A DNA stretch of 64,000 bases from Balanoglossus misakiensis (taxonomy: Eukaryota; Hemichordata), in contig CM082576.2 of NCBI GenBank assembly GCA_040954595.2, positions 17,732,001 to 17,796,000 on the forward strand, read 5' to 3'. The notes below the pieces were generated by a model that ran no database searches, had not been told where the DNA came from, and saw nothing but the letters and a program-made list of their open reading frames with translations. A program made the translations under genes and the position numbers. Below are positions 54,001 through 63,465 of this stretch, piece by piece; the stretch's first letter is position 1, and the number at the start of each line of letters is the position of its first letter.

Positions 54001-54797
54001 ACTGCCTTAATTAAGCATTTATACTCTTCGTCCTTAGCCAAACTGGTATTTAACTTCCAATAGCCGGGACCCGTTTCAGAATCTGTGAAACCTATTTTTA
54101 GCGAAACAGCATTGTGATCTGTTCTAACAGTAGGCCTTATGTCAGCGGAATGAACGCTGGCAAGAAGCTGCTTTGAAATCAGCCAAAAATCTATTCTACT
54201 TGCTAGACCCAATGTAACCTGTCGCCAGGTGTATTGTAGCGTATCAGGATGCAGTGTTCTCCATACATCACACAGCGTAAAAGACTTAGTGAGGTTACGA
54301 AGTTTTTTAGACCGCACATAATAGCTCTTAACCCCACGTCTATCAATATTGACGTCGAAAACAGTATTGAAGTCCCCACCAATAAGGATATAACCTTCGG
54401 GTGAAGCGTTTTTGTGTACGAAGCTTTTCAGAGAAGTCAGGAACGCTTCTCTTTCGCTATGGACATTCGGTGCGTACACATTTACAATTGTGAACACTTC
54501 ATCATCAATCTCGACAACGACGAGCAATTTTCTGCCATCATATGAACACTTAGTATGCCTTATTGTACAGTTTAGACGCTTGTCAAACAGAATTGCGACT
54601 CCTTTACTGTGGTTGGTACCAAAGGAGTTGGTAATGTGCCATTTCCATTCAAAACTGATTTGAGTGGAGAGTTTTTCGTCCCAGTATGTCTCTTGCAACA
54701 GCACAATGTCTGCTTTTTGTTCTCTTGTCCATTTGAAAACCTGTTTCCGTTTTTGTGACTCTCTCAGTCCTCTGCAGTTCAGAGACAGAAAATGCAT
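51084..54797 (-). CDS. LINE ORF2: AP-endonuclease and reverse transcriptase
   Basis: 1237 codons from ATG 54797. Endonuclease (~1-230): LNCRGLRE, LLQETYW (Glu), IGGDFNTV (Asp/Asn), SRIDFWL, RTDHNAV (His). RT (~450-770): KTPGLDGIPIECYR, NWRPISLLNHDYKI, IFLDFCKAFDMVEH (first Asp), GIRQGCPLSALLF, LADDTQVYI (catalytic pair). The C-terminus has a CX2C...H...C zinc region (CEVCNVIEDCKHFLFDC). It nicks the target and primes reverse transcription there. No stop or shift was noticed; length is normal for the group. Confidence 0.93.
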   Translation of the reverse strand: MHFLSLNCRGLRESQKRKQVFKWTREQKADIVLLQETYWDEKLSTQISFEWKWHITNSFGTNHSKGVAILFDKRLNCTIRHTKCSYDGRKLLVVVEIDDEVFTIVNVYAPNVHSEREAFLTSLKSFVHKNASPEGYILIGGDFNTVFDVNIDRRGVKSYYVRSKKLRNLTKSFTLCDVWRTLHPDTLQYTWRQVTLGLASRIDFWLISKQLLASVHSADIRPTVRTDHNAVSLKIGFTDSETGPGYWKLNTSLAKDEEYKCLIKAVITDTLKYCNSNGHKRNLWDILKIKVKEVSMKYAKDKERKRKSRLKILENEIMKLESKLLNSSNRDNDMIKEYESKKNQLNQIYIHRLRGVQIRSRIKWYEEGERNSRYFLGLKRKRYRDKQITKRCVNGRILTKTEDILNAQRDFYSDLYMTTGVNENDIRHYINNISTNSKLTGNLAEKMEGSITVEECTKAIWHMKSNKTPGLDGIPIECYRMFWDSLKNLVIDSFNEGFDEGKLAITQRESVITLIHKKDTRLDLKNWRPISLLNHDYKILSCVLANRLKKVIPTIINTDQVGYIKGRFSGQNVRLIEDLIDFAEKRNKGGAIIFLDFCKAFDMVEHKFMFVALEKFGFGNSFITWIYTECKSAVTNNGWITSSFALQRGIRQGCPLSALLFIIFAELLAQVIRNENNIGFKVGNKIIKITQLADDTQVYIENEKSLARVVNIIDQYGKYSGLKLNREKTEGLKLGSWKRKGNIGLIPWSNKAIKALGVYFGHNKKELKILNWDKKLEKIEKLLDSWKKRYLSVFGKLTILKSLAFFKIVYLASMIVTPKDVIVRLNKLFYNFLWSGKKGKIRKSIIINKIENGGIEMLDVSSTVKALMCGWVSRLVNSDNQTWKIVIDYHLEKFGGTKRIFTYNLNNTGICYVTKGLPRFYSSILKIWNEVVQSGQRIDLNPNKVGEQIIWGNCNITVNNHPLFFTEWIEAGFIHIADLFVNGNFIDQHCLLNKLQKRRNWITQYMILKKAIPDQWKQCMRNVRNELIVTHQRKAIMKKNHQGKYTDVFTFCCKDFYWNLVNKYVEKSYVTKVWENKIGVYPNWSMIWAIKVKKIQIKKIAQFNLFLLYDKLPHKVNLFKWKREASPLCEVCNVIEDCKHFLFDCKNVTHFWATVTRALNRSYNTQFSLSWKHVIYGYYLELHKFEPLNLIIMLSTFAVYKARILKQQNVRKFLTEELYYINYVKNDRTIVNFMKYV

Positions 54798-54875
54798 AAA
54801 GTGGTAGATCTAAATCTGAACGCAAGTAAGAAAACTATAGTTTAAAGAGCTTACAGGAAGAAACAGTCTGCTTTC

Positions 54876-56048
54876 TCATCTTCTTCTTTGCCCTTGGACT
54901 TTCTTTCTTTTCTTCGCTGCTTTCTTCGCTTTGGTCTTCGCTACCATCGCTTTCCTAAACGCGTCTGACGCCGCCGAATCTTCTTCCAAATCTTCCGTCT
55001 CTTCGTCCGACAGCAACGTTGAAGACATGTCTGTTGAAGTACTGACGTGTTTGCGCTTTGTGTCACTGGGCGTGGCAGTAACCGTTAACGGTACAGATGT
55101 CCGGGACTCGGCTACGTAATCGGTGATCTTTTGCTGCTTGGCCTGGTGTGGTACCTCGGATGCCTTCGACGGAATACTTTGCCTCGATTTCACACTTTCT
55201 GTTGCAACTGTCGCAGCAGCTGGATTCTCTGTGTGTGCAGCACTGTCGGCCTGTACGTCACTGTCTTGACTGATTGTCACCTCTTTCGTATGTAAATAGC
55301 TCCAATTATGCATACTTGTGCAATTGGCGCGAATGTGTCCACTCTTCTTACAAAGCCTGCATACCACCTGATTGCTGCAATCTGACTTCAGGTGGCCTTG
55401 CTGGAGACAGTTGAAGCAAAATGACTTGCCATAACTATCCTGCATCTGGGTGTTAGCTTCTTCCTTCCTTTCGCTATACAAGAGGTTGCAAATAAAGCCA
55501 TCTATTTTTATTTGCCAGTCCGGCGGGGTTGGTTGACTAAGTTTGTTGACAAAGACAAAGCGGTCTCCATTATCAATATTCGTCAATTTCCCGTCGATTC
55601 GCCATTTCGCTTTCACTATTGATCTCACCTGTATACCAATTTCCTTGAGTTTCTGTCTTATGACTTCATCACTCACAGACAATGGCAAGTTTCTGACTGT
55701 GATTCTGTCAGATGGATCTCTTTTTGATGAAGTGTAAGGGTTTTCATCGTATAAAGTCATTCTTTTGCCTCTCAGGTTTATTCCTCCCGATAGCAAAATG
55801 ATACGATCAGCAGTATCGTTAACATACAGGCGCCACAAACCTCGTATTCTTTGTATCCCTGTTATTCCTGTCGGGTCAATCGATTCCGCCATAGCTTTGA
55901 TGATCTCCGGCCCAGATAGCATCGGCACATCTTCTCTTGAAATCACATCATAGTGTTTCAAGAAGACCGGTTTGACAACTTCACTTTCCTTCACATTACT
56001 TGCCGTTTCTGTGGACTTGCTGGTTACGTCATTCATGCATACCGCCAT
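54876..56048 (-). CDS. LINE ORF1: RNA-binding protein with two CCHC knuckles
   Basis: 390 codons from ATG 56048. An N-terminal RRM-like region (ITVRNLPLSVSDEVIRQKLKEIGI) precedes tandem CX2CX4HX4C knuckles (CFNCLQQGHLKSDC and CRLCKKSGHIRANC), then a Ser/Thr-rich and strongly basic tail (KAKKAAKKRKKVQG). It would bind LINE RNA in the ribonucleoprotein. It ends 78 bases before ORF2. Confidence 0.9.
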   Translation of the reverse strand: MAVCMNDVTSKSTETASNVKESEVVKPVFLKHYDVISREDVPMLSGPEIIKAMAESIDPTGITGIQRIRGLWRLYVNDTADRIILLSGGINLRGKRMTLYDENPYTSSKRDPSDRITVRNLPLSVSDEVIRQKLKEIGIQVRSIVKAKWRIDGKLTNIDNGDRFVFVNKLSQPTPPDWQIKIDGFICNLLYSERKEEANTQMQDSYGKSFCFNCLQQGHLKSDCSNQVVCRLCKKSGHIRANCTSMHNWSYLHTKEVTISQDSDVQADSAAHTENPAAATVATESVKSRQSIPSKASEVPHQAKQQKITDYVAESRTSVPLTVTATPSDTKRKHVSTSTDMSSTLLSDEETEDLEEDSAASDAFRKAMVAKTKAKKAAKKRKKVQGQRRR

Positions 56049-56281
56049 ATTGGTTCTCCAAGATTGTCAATGCGGCTTCGTTGCAAGTTTTCCACTTTAG
56101 ATTTCAGGAAACATCAAAGTCGTCTGCACGAAAACCTCCACTCTGTGTGAAGACTGCTTGTAGTTGCAGCCTTTGCACGTCACAAAAACGACGATACAAG
56201 CTCTGACAAGGATATAAACTCAATAGATATCAGATCGAAGCGACTGGGTCTGTGCCTTGGTACAGCCTCGTTTTCGCCTCC

Positions 56282-57170
56282 GGCAAGGCAATTTATGCAT
56301 ACCTCACTTCTGGGGGGAATAATGTATGGCCGACTTCCTGTATATTTGGCAGCACCAATTCGTCCATCATGTCCACCAATTTCAGTTCGCCCAGTGTCTC
56401 TATATACTCGATGCCAGACTGCCGATGTTTTCTTCACTTTGGTAAGATAACATGCCCCATGAGTATTTCTCATATGTATGCGACTTGCCCGAATCACATT
56501 TGTTCCAATCAGAACAGGCACTTCCCTCCTGTAATCAGTATCCGGCATGACAAAGGCTGGAACATCACTATAACGTTGACCAAGAAACTGAAATAGATGT
56601 AATCTGCGACCCAGTGTCAACTAGAGCCCTACAGGGTACACCATCTACAATCACGTCATCTTCGTTTGCTGGGCCAATCAGCTGTTGGTGGCTGGCATCT
56701 GACATATTAACTGCACGTAATGGCTGTTCTTGACTACACCGATACCGTGACTTTAAAGAGTCATTCTTAGAGTTTTTCTCAATAGGGCTGAACATTTCTT
56801 CAGTGCCTGTCGCCTGCCCTTCAGCAACAGGCCCTATTCGTTTAATGGACACCGTCTACTGATATGGCCTTCTTTTCCACACTTGAAACAAGTAATAGGG
56901 CCTGCTTTGAAACGAGAACGATTGGTATACGGTACCTGAGCAATCCCTCCTTGACTTGGACTATTATTCTGCTTTGCTTTCACTCGCCAACCGGCGTAGA
57001 CGAGTGCGCAAATCACTAAAAGTTAGGTTCCATGGCTGCATAGGATAAATACGATTATACACCACATCATCTCGTAGTCCCCTCATAAACTGATGAGTAA
57101 GACGATAATCGCGACCAGGAAACGTATATCCCCCTATTCTGCCTTTCTTCTTTTGTACGTAACACAGCTT
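56282..57170 (-). pseudogene. Gypsy 3: gag zinc knuckle and protease
   Basis: Minus strand, in several frames: CFKCGKEGHISRRC (about 56892-56852), protease ALVDTGSQITSIS (near 56620) and DTDYRREVPVLIGTNVI, then SRPYIIPPRSEV leading to the LINE. Frame changes at about 57010, 56840 and 56600 show decay. Upstream codons to ~57170 still look gag-like (RDDVVYNRIYP...). Confidence 0.8.
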
Positions 57171-58968
57171 CTAGTGAGATGGCATATGAACAGGGTGATT
57201 CGACTATGCAACTATGGACATTTTGGAACAAACAGTCGATGTACAGAGTCTACCGGAAAACCTTCTTTATGTGCTCGGGCCTGTTTGTTCTACGCATCAC
57301 AACAGAATATGCGAATAACGAGACAGTGTTTGGAAGCAACCATGGATATTTAGAACAAACCGTTGTTCCACAGAGTCTACCGGGCCGAGTTCGATTGTGA
57401 CCCGAGTAGCGACCCGAGTAGCTGCCGGTGACGTCATCACATTCTAGTTAGCATGCGCATAAGCGTAACCCGGGAGATTTCAAACGAACGATACAACATG
57501 TACAAGGTAGCAACCCATGTAAACAAATATGGCGACTGAGTTCGAAGATTTCTTGGTTTTGCGTAATTTTTTTGAGGATTTTGATGAATCTTTAGATTCT
57601 GCGGCAGTTTTGCAACTTCGGATAAATACTGCCATCATTGCCTCTCTGAGCTGTTTTTTTTTGCGCCGAAAATACGTTCCGGGAATAAAATGTTTTGCCT
57701 AAGTTAATATCAAGGAATTTCACAAAACCGTACATACTCCTATCGAGCATAGACCCTAGAGAAAGAAGGACGCGTAACTCCAGGTTTTTCTTGAAACGAT
57801 GTTCTTTTGCATACATTATTTCCGGATAATCCCCAATAATCCAATTTGCAAATAAACTATGTATAAACTTACGAAAAGTCTCGCGTTTTGCGAGAAAAGA
57901 CGAGAAAACTGCAACGTGGTTGAACTGCAGCGATCATTTATAGAACACATCTGGACAAGTTAAACACGAATTTGGCACTTCTGAGTCTGACAGCGTCCAA
58001 AACAAGCATCTTTTGTCTAACAGTCCCGGTATTTGACAAGGTTGTGAGCTAACCGTACCTAGGGCTTCCTGTCGTCGTCAACCATGAGAAACCAAGATGG
58101 CGGCCATAGCGCACACGTGAAAATCCACAAAGTTTGTTTACAAATTGTTTTCGTGAAATCTGTTTCATTGTTCACGCACTGCAAAATAAAATGCCCCTAA
58201 ACCACAATTTTTGTTTCAATGCTTCACGCAAACATAAAATTATTACGAAAAGTGTCAGCATTACCAAGAAGTATGAGTGCCCAGTCGGACATGCAAAGAC
58301 ATGGATGATTTGTTTACAATTTTTAAATGAAGCTTGTGGCACTAGAAATGACCGTTCAATCGACAGACGAACACCAAACCATAATAAATAGCACAGAAAA
58401 CGTAATACTTTTTGAATTTTAGAAAAAAACGCAGTGGCTGCTGAAATATAGGAGTGCCAGTTTTTATTTACTGTCGCGCATCACAGAGTTGCGTTTATTT
58501 TGTTGGTGATATGTTAATGATATTCTAATGACATCTCAGCATGCCAAAGTGGAGATTCACGCCTGCCACCGTCCTAGGTGTTAATTATATGCAAAAGAAC
58601 ATCTTCATACTGATAATCCCCAAACCCTTTGATCTTTGCCGCAGTTGCGCGTCCTTCTTTCCCTAGGGTCTATGTATAGAGTAAAACAAAATCTGATCCA
58701 GCGATCGTCGCCTGATTTTGTCGTCGTCACACGTAAACAATACGACTTTTATTCAAAAATATCCGAAATACGTACACCCTGTACTGTAAAAATTATGAAA
58801 ATTGCTTTAAAATTAGTGCAATGACATCGTTTACCGCGTTTTCCCTGAAAATAGCAAAAAACACCTAATATTTATTTTTACGTACGGTTGCCCTGTCGCC
58901 ATTTTGTCGAGTTCCAACCCCAGCAACCCTGCTCCTGACGCGAACAGGCCCAGGTTAAGTTCAAAGGT
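57171..58968. other. Repeat-rich non-coding region
   Basis: An imperfect direct repeat lies at 57213-57265 and 57343-57392 ('acagagtctaccgg'). 'gagttcgattgtgacccga' at 57384 recurs inverted near 59046-59064, so 57382-59066 may be one TIR element. A short 58-codon frame (57529-57702, MATEFEDFLVLRNFFEDFDE...) is too small to assign. A YY1-type motif AAGATGGCGGCC lies at 58094-58105. Confidence 0.4.
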
Positions 58969-59178
58969 CATATGACGTAATTTGCGTCATCAGCGTAGCA
59001 ACTCGGAGTCGTTCGATTGCAACGCGCGCGACTCGGGTAGCTCTTCGGGTCGCAATCGAACTCGGCCATGGAAAACCTTGGCTGAGTTCGATTGTGACCC
59101 GAGTAGCAACCCGAGTCGCGCGCGTTGCAATCGAACGACCCCGAGTTGCTACTCTGATGACGCAAATTACGTCATATG
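58969..59178. repeat. 210-bp near-perfect palindrome
   Basis: CATATGACGTAATTTGCGTC at the left pairs with its complement ending 59178. Arms of about 95 bp include ACTCGGGT, GCGCGCGACTCGGGT and CAATCGAACTCGG blocks, around a short centre at 59065-59083. Fold-back element; the shadow ORFs on both strands mirror each other. Confidence 0.9.
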
Positions 59179-59743
59179 TATGGAACGCCGTAACTGTCTT
59201 ATATGATTACAGGAAATATTGTCTTCCGCATTTTTAGTACATGCTAGGCATTGCAGTTAAATTATGAGCATTTGTTAATATTGCCAACTATTTTGTCACT
59301 TTATTCAAGCCATTTAGTTTACCATCCTAGCCATTTGTCATACTATTATAGCCAAACATTGTGATTTCTAATCCTCTTCTCCGTTTATACTAGTTATTTA
59401 CCTTATTACATTCATAGACCCGGTTATTACCACAATGTGACGTCATACTAAAGTAATAAGAAATCGACAGATTGCATATTACCGTAGTATGATGTCACTG
59501 CCAATAATTCTGCCGGAACTACTTTCAGTTTGTAAACAAATAAAAAAACTATCCTACGATGTTATATTGCATAATACTATAGTGGATGGGCTTTGAAGTT
59601 TGGGAAATATGGGGTTACAAATAATAAAGCACATGTGAAATATCGTTTAATGATGTTTTATTAGTTTGCTCGATGTATTGAAACTGTGGCGGGAAATTTT
59701 TGGTGACTGTCGTCTGCGCTTCAAAAATTTTGTTCGATCGAAG

Positions 59744-61138
59744 ATGTCAGCGACAGAGCGGTACATAGCTATGTCGTCGAACGACATTGACGATTTTATA
59801 ACGAGCCAAAGAAAGCAGAACACTGTAAAATCGACCACAAACGCAGTGAAACAACCTAGGAAATTTATAGAGGAGACAGAAGATGGTTTAGCGACAGATA
59901 TACATGAAATTCCGCCTGAAATTCTGGACGTCTGCCTGTCGAAATTTTTCGTCGGGTCGAGGCAGAGCGACGGGTCTGACTACGAGCCGGACACTCTCAC
60001 AACATACCAGCGTGGGATCGACAGGTATTTAGCGGAGAATGGATATAGATATTCCATTTGCTGGGATAAAAAATTCACTAAATCGCAAGAAGCCCTGCGA
60101 GCCAAAAGATGCGAATTAAAGGGCAAGGGGAAAGGAAATAAATCCCGTGCGGCGGAACCACTGACCGACGATGAAATCAACATCATGCGTGAGAAGGGTA
60201 TCCTTGGAAATCATAGTCCCGAGTCACTTCTGTATACGGTTTGGTGGAACAACACCATATTGTTAGGATTCCGGGCCTCCGATGAGAACAAGAAACTGCT
60301 CTGGGGAGACATCCAGCTAAAAGAAACGGCAGCGGGTCGGGAATATCTTGAATTTAACGAGCGCGACAACAAAACACGCTCCGGTCAACACGCAAGTTTC
60401 GTTCGCCCGTATTGTCCAAAGATGTTTGCCGTAACCGATAAAGCTATCTGTCCGATCGAGTCATACAAGGCATACCGCTCTCATCGACCACCAGAGCTAT
60501 GTATGCCCGAATCCCGTTTTTACCTTGCCATTAATTATAACCCGACAACCAACATGTGGTACAAGCGACAACCCATGGGAAAGAATAAACTAGAAAGCAT
60601 AGTGCAGACCATGGCGACAAAAGCAGGCATTCCAGGCCGTAAAACAAACCACAGCGCCAGGAAAACAGCCATCCAAAAGTTGCACGATAGTGGTGTTGCC
60701 CCCACACAAATAATGCAGCTTTCAGGGCACAGAAATGTCCAGTCGATCAACTCGTATGCTGTAAACTCACTCTCCCAACAAGAGCGAATGTCTGACATCC
60801 TCGTCAAGGACAAACCGCAAACCGAGCTGGTACCTGTCACACGGCCCGCCCTTCCAACTGAAGATGTCACTCACACCTCACGCTCTTTTGCCCTACCAAG
60901 CTCTGTAAACAGCCATCCCCACCAACTCACGTCTGTCGCAGCGTCTCCCTTCCAGTCTACATCATCGGACGGAGGTATCGTAGCGGCTGCAGCTGCGGGA
61001 ATGTTTTCTGGGGCCACCATGACCGGGTGTACGATCATCGTAGCCATCAATGTTGCTGGGACCGCGAGTCAGTCAGCGCCGCGACCGTGTAAACGTCGAG
61101 CCGTAATCTACGATACCAGCGATAGTTCACAGGATTGA
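59744..61138 (+). CDS. Crypton-type tyrosine recombinase
   Basis: Start chosen at ATG 59744 (MSATERYIAM), as upstream in-frame codons lack an ATG; 464 residues, no introns. An N-terminal SAM-like/core-binding region (~60-150) precedes a tyrosine-recombinase fold: FRASDENKKLLW (first Arg), NHSARKTAIQKLHDSG (HxxR), LSGHRNVQSINSY (His and Tyr nucleophile). This matches the DUF3504 group derived from Cryptons (as in animal KCTD1/ZMYM/QRICH1 relatives). The C-terminal ~90 residues are Ser/Thr-, Ala- and Gly-rich. All catalytic positions appear intact. It could be an active Crypton or a domesticated gene; flanking repeats favour a mobile element. Confidence 0.85.
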   Translation: MSATERYIAMSSNDIDDFITSQRKQNTVKSTTNAVKQPRKFIEETEDGLATDIHEIPPEILDVCLSKFFVGSRQSDGSDYEPDTLTTYQRGIDRYLAENGYRYSICWDKKFTKSQEALRAKRCELKGKGKGNKSRAAEPLTDDEINIMREKGILGNHSPESLLYTVWWNNTILLGFRASDENKKLLWGDIQLKETAAGREYLEFNERDNKTRSGQHASFVRPYCPKMFAVTDKAICPIESYKAYRSHRPPELCMPESRFYLAINYNPTTNMWYKRQPMGKNKLESIVQTMATKAGIPGRKTNHSARKTAIQKLHDSGVAPTQIMQLSGHRNVQSINSYAVNSLSQQERMSDILVKDKPQTELVPVTRPALPTEDVTHTSRSFALPSSVNSHPHQLTSVAASPFQSTSSDGGIVAAAAAGMFSGATMTGCTIIVAINVAGTASQSAPRPCKRRAVIYDTSDSSQD

Positions 61139-61423
61139 GATGACTGTTTGATTTCGTGACTGTTGTATTTGTTGTGAAACATTGCATTTCAAAACTAGTT
61201 GACAATTTATTAGTGTTCTGTTCTGTTCTGTTCGACTTGCATGAATGTTCCGTTGTCTCACACAAAATTTATGAATGAGCTGAAACAGCTGAGCTGAGCC
61301 TCTTCACTATTTTTTCTCTATATTTGAGCAGCTTGAAATAATTAAAACCCTTCCGAAACCATTAAAATAAATTTTATTGCAAAATATTAAGACTGTCCCG
61401 GGTCTATGAATATAATAAATACA

Positions 61424-61517
61424 TAATCTCCCAGTATTTCTCACCCGTATTACGTCAGCGAGGAGTCACTCGTCCCTTGCTGACGTAATACTCGTTCGAA
61501 ATACTGGGAGATTATAT
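61424..61517. repeat. Fold-back hairpin
   Basis: TAATCTCCCAGTATTTC ... TATTACGTCAGC and the complementary right arm form a palindrome of about 94 bp with a small loop. MITE-like, with TTACGTCA in the arms. Confidence 0.8.
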
Positions 61518-62172
61518 ATAAATATTACGTTAGGCATTTGTCATATTACGGGAGACATTTTGTGTATTGTATTATGCATTTGGTATGCAATTATTGGCAT
61601 TTTACATAAATCGTAGTCTTTTATTACTTTATGTTAGTTATTTGTAGTTATTTGGAATATCATGCTAGGCATTTCAGTTAAATTATGCGCATTTATTAAT
61701 ATTGTCAACTATTTTGTCATTTTATTTAAGCCATTTAATTTACCATCCTAGCCATTTGTCCAACCATTTTAGCCAAACATTATAATTTTTAATCCTTTTC
61801 TCAGTTTATACCAGTTATTTACCATATCACGTTAGGCATTTGTCATATTATGTTATTCATTTTGTGTATTGTATTACGCATTTGGTATGCAATTAATGGC
61901 ATTTTTTCATAATGCGTAGTCTTTTATTACTTTATGTTAGTTATTTGGTATATCCTGTTTGGCATTGCAGTTGAATTATGTGCATTTAGCATACCATCCA
62001 AGCTATTTGCTATAATGTTAAACTCTTGATAGGTTGTTAGGTTAATACTGGTAATTTAATAAATTATTTAAGACATTTGTTACATTATTTTGGGCATATA
62101 TTATAATCTTTCACTCTTTTCTTAGTTTTTGCAAGTTATCTTGTTAACTTGGTTAGGCATTTGTCTTATTAT

Positions 62173-62685
62173 TTAAAGGCACGTAAGCTGCACCTGGATA
62201 AAAAATTTAAGTTTTAAATAATCTCATATATGCTTTTAATTATGTCTATTAAATGCTGTTTCATGATAATATATCAAGCTCAACACTTATTTATGACAAA
62301 ATGGCCAAAAATTAAAGAAAAACAGAAATTCCTGCATTTTTTAATAAAAGTGCAATATTGCAATGAAAAATGAAAATCTGATGTCTCAGTGGTGTACATT
62401 TACTTCCATGAGCTCAAGTGGATGAGATCATGTTTTGTTTATGAAGTTTCACAACCGGAAATGCGACATTTTCATTGTTTCTTGCATTTTCCCACGGTGG
62501 CGGCCATAATCGCTTGCGGCAAAGCTTTATTATTTATCTGGTTAAAACTTGCATATGCACTCATATTTAGGGTTTATAATGTCTGTGTATAGTTCACTGC
62601 CTTCAACTGCATGGACTAATGGTAGTGCAGTTTGAAACAAAAATTATGAAAATTATCCCAAAAGTTACAGCTTACGTGCCTTTAA
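62173..62685. mobile_element. TTAA-flanked MITE, 513 bp
   Basis: TTAAAGGCACGTAAGCTG at the left and CAGCTTACGTGCCTTTAA at the right form terminal inverted repeats inside TTAA. No coding function. Confidence 0.85.
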
Positions 62686-63155
62686 GGCATCTATGATTAA
62701 TTTTAATTCCTTTGCCAGTTTGTGCTAGTTATTTTGTAGATCTATCTAGACAAATGTCAGATTATCTTACGCATTTTTAAGGCCGAGTTACACGAGGCAA
62801 CTCGGTAGGCAACTCGGTGGGCAACTCAACACGCAACGCCAGTCGCAACGCTACATCGAACAGTTACACGGGGCGACTCGACTGGCAACTAGCTGCGCGT
62901 AAACAGTGGCTGCGCATGTGCAGCCGCCTCAGTAGCCGATCGACAATTCAATCTTTATTCGATATTATGCATAAATATTTGGTAGTTATTCTGGCAACAG
63001 CATGCATATATTATTCTTGTCATTTAGCTGATCAACCTGGTCATCTGACCGAGTATTTTTTCTTGAAAAAACAACAAAAAAAGTTTGCGAATTTCAACTG
63101 CATACAATACGTATACTTTCTCCACTATGTATTGCTATTGACATAATAAACTTAA
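62686..63155. other. Non-coding stretch
   Basis: No gene is supported. A short region of related CAACTCG/CGACTCG motifs lies at 62785-62895. Confidence 0.5.
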
Positions 63156-63296
63156 GCAATAAAACACCCCCAGCCATGGTATACCACGAGATTTTGACCA
63201 GTTCACGACATATACGCACGAGCGATAGCGAGTGCGTATATGGAGTTGAACTGGTCAAAATCGAGTGGTATACCATGGCTGGGGGTGTTTTATTGC
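63156..63296. repeat. Fold-back element (hairpin), arms ~60 bp
   Basis: GCAATAAAACACCCCCAGCC ... GACCAGTTCA and its complement flank a centre near 63215-63235. Perfect over most of its length. Confidence 0.88.
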
Positions 63297-63298
63297 TA

Positions 63299-63465
63299 TT
63301 ATATTATACCAGTATATTGAAACTTTGCATAAAACATTTTAAAAAGGCATTTTCTTTGACTATGATATATGACTGTGGTATATGGCTAATATATCACGGT
63401 CACGTGTCGTGTCTCGACCAATCAAATAGTGTGATTTACACCATCAATATACTGGTATAATATAA
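63299..63465. mobile_element. Small TIR element, 22-bp inverted repeats
   Basis: TTATATTATACCAGTATATT plus GA at the left, inverted at 63444-63465. Interior non-coding. It lies directly next to the hairpin 63156-63296. Confidence 0.7.

Larger units (their letters stand above)
51027..56281 (-). mobile_element. Full-length Tx1/L1-group LINE
   Basis: Flanked by a 13-bp target duplication GGCAAGGCAATTT (51014-51026 and 56282-56294). On the minus strand it has a ~230-bp leader, ORF1, ORF2 and a 3' tail of AAAAAT repeats. Both ORFs are open, so the copy is potentially functional. ORF1 with paired CCHC knuckles plus ORF2 with an N-terminal endonuclease is the Tx1-type arrangement. It is inserted in gypsy 3. 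Confidence 0.92.
32400..57170 (-). mobile_element. Old Ty3/gypsy fragment split by two insertions
   Basis: On the minus strand, pieces at about 57170-56282, 51026-50332 and 33708-32400 read as gag zinc knuckle, protease, RT and RNase H of one Ty3/gypsy element. The RT motif that normally runs from the KKDGS box into the CIDYRQLN box is cut exactly at the insertion of DNA element A. The protease/RT linker is cut by a Tx1-type LINE. No LTRs or integrase are seen, so both ends are lost. Edges are approximate. Confidence 0.85.
59409..61522 (+). mobile_element. Crypton-type element inserted in the satellite
   Basis: TATTA occurs at both junctions with the satellite (59404-59408, 61523-61527). Inside, a 14-bp inverted repeat ATTCATAGACCCGG (59410-59423) and CCGGGTCTATGAAT (61398-61411) encloses the recombinase gene. 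A hairpin at 61424-61517 lies just outside the right inverted repeat, so it may be a separate insertion. Confidence 0.6.
59236..62172. repeat. ~292-bp satellite-like tandem repeat, interrupted
   Basis: 'gctaggcattgcagttaaat' at 59243 recurs as variants near 61664 and 61954, with shared downstream phrases 'aagccatttaatttaccatcc' and 'tagccatttgtc'. The copies are diverged and AT-rich. The Crypton-like insertion (59409-61522) splits the array. Confidence 0.8.
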
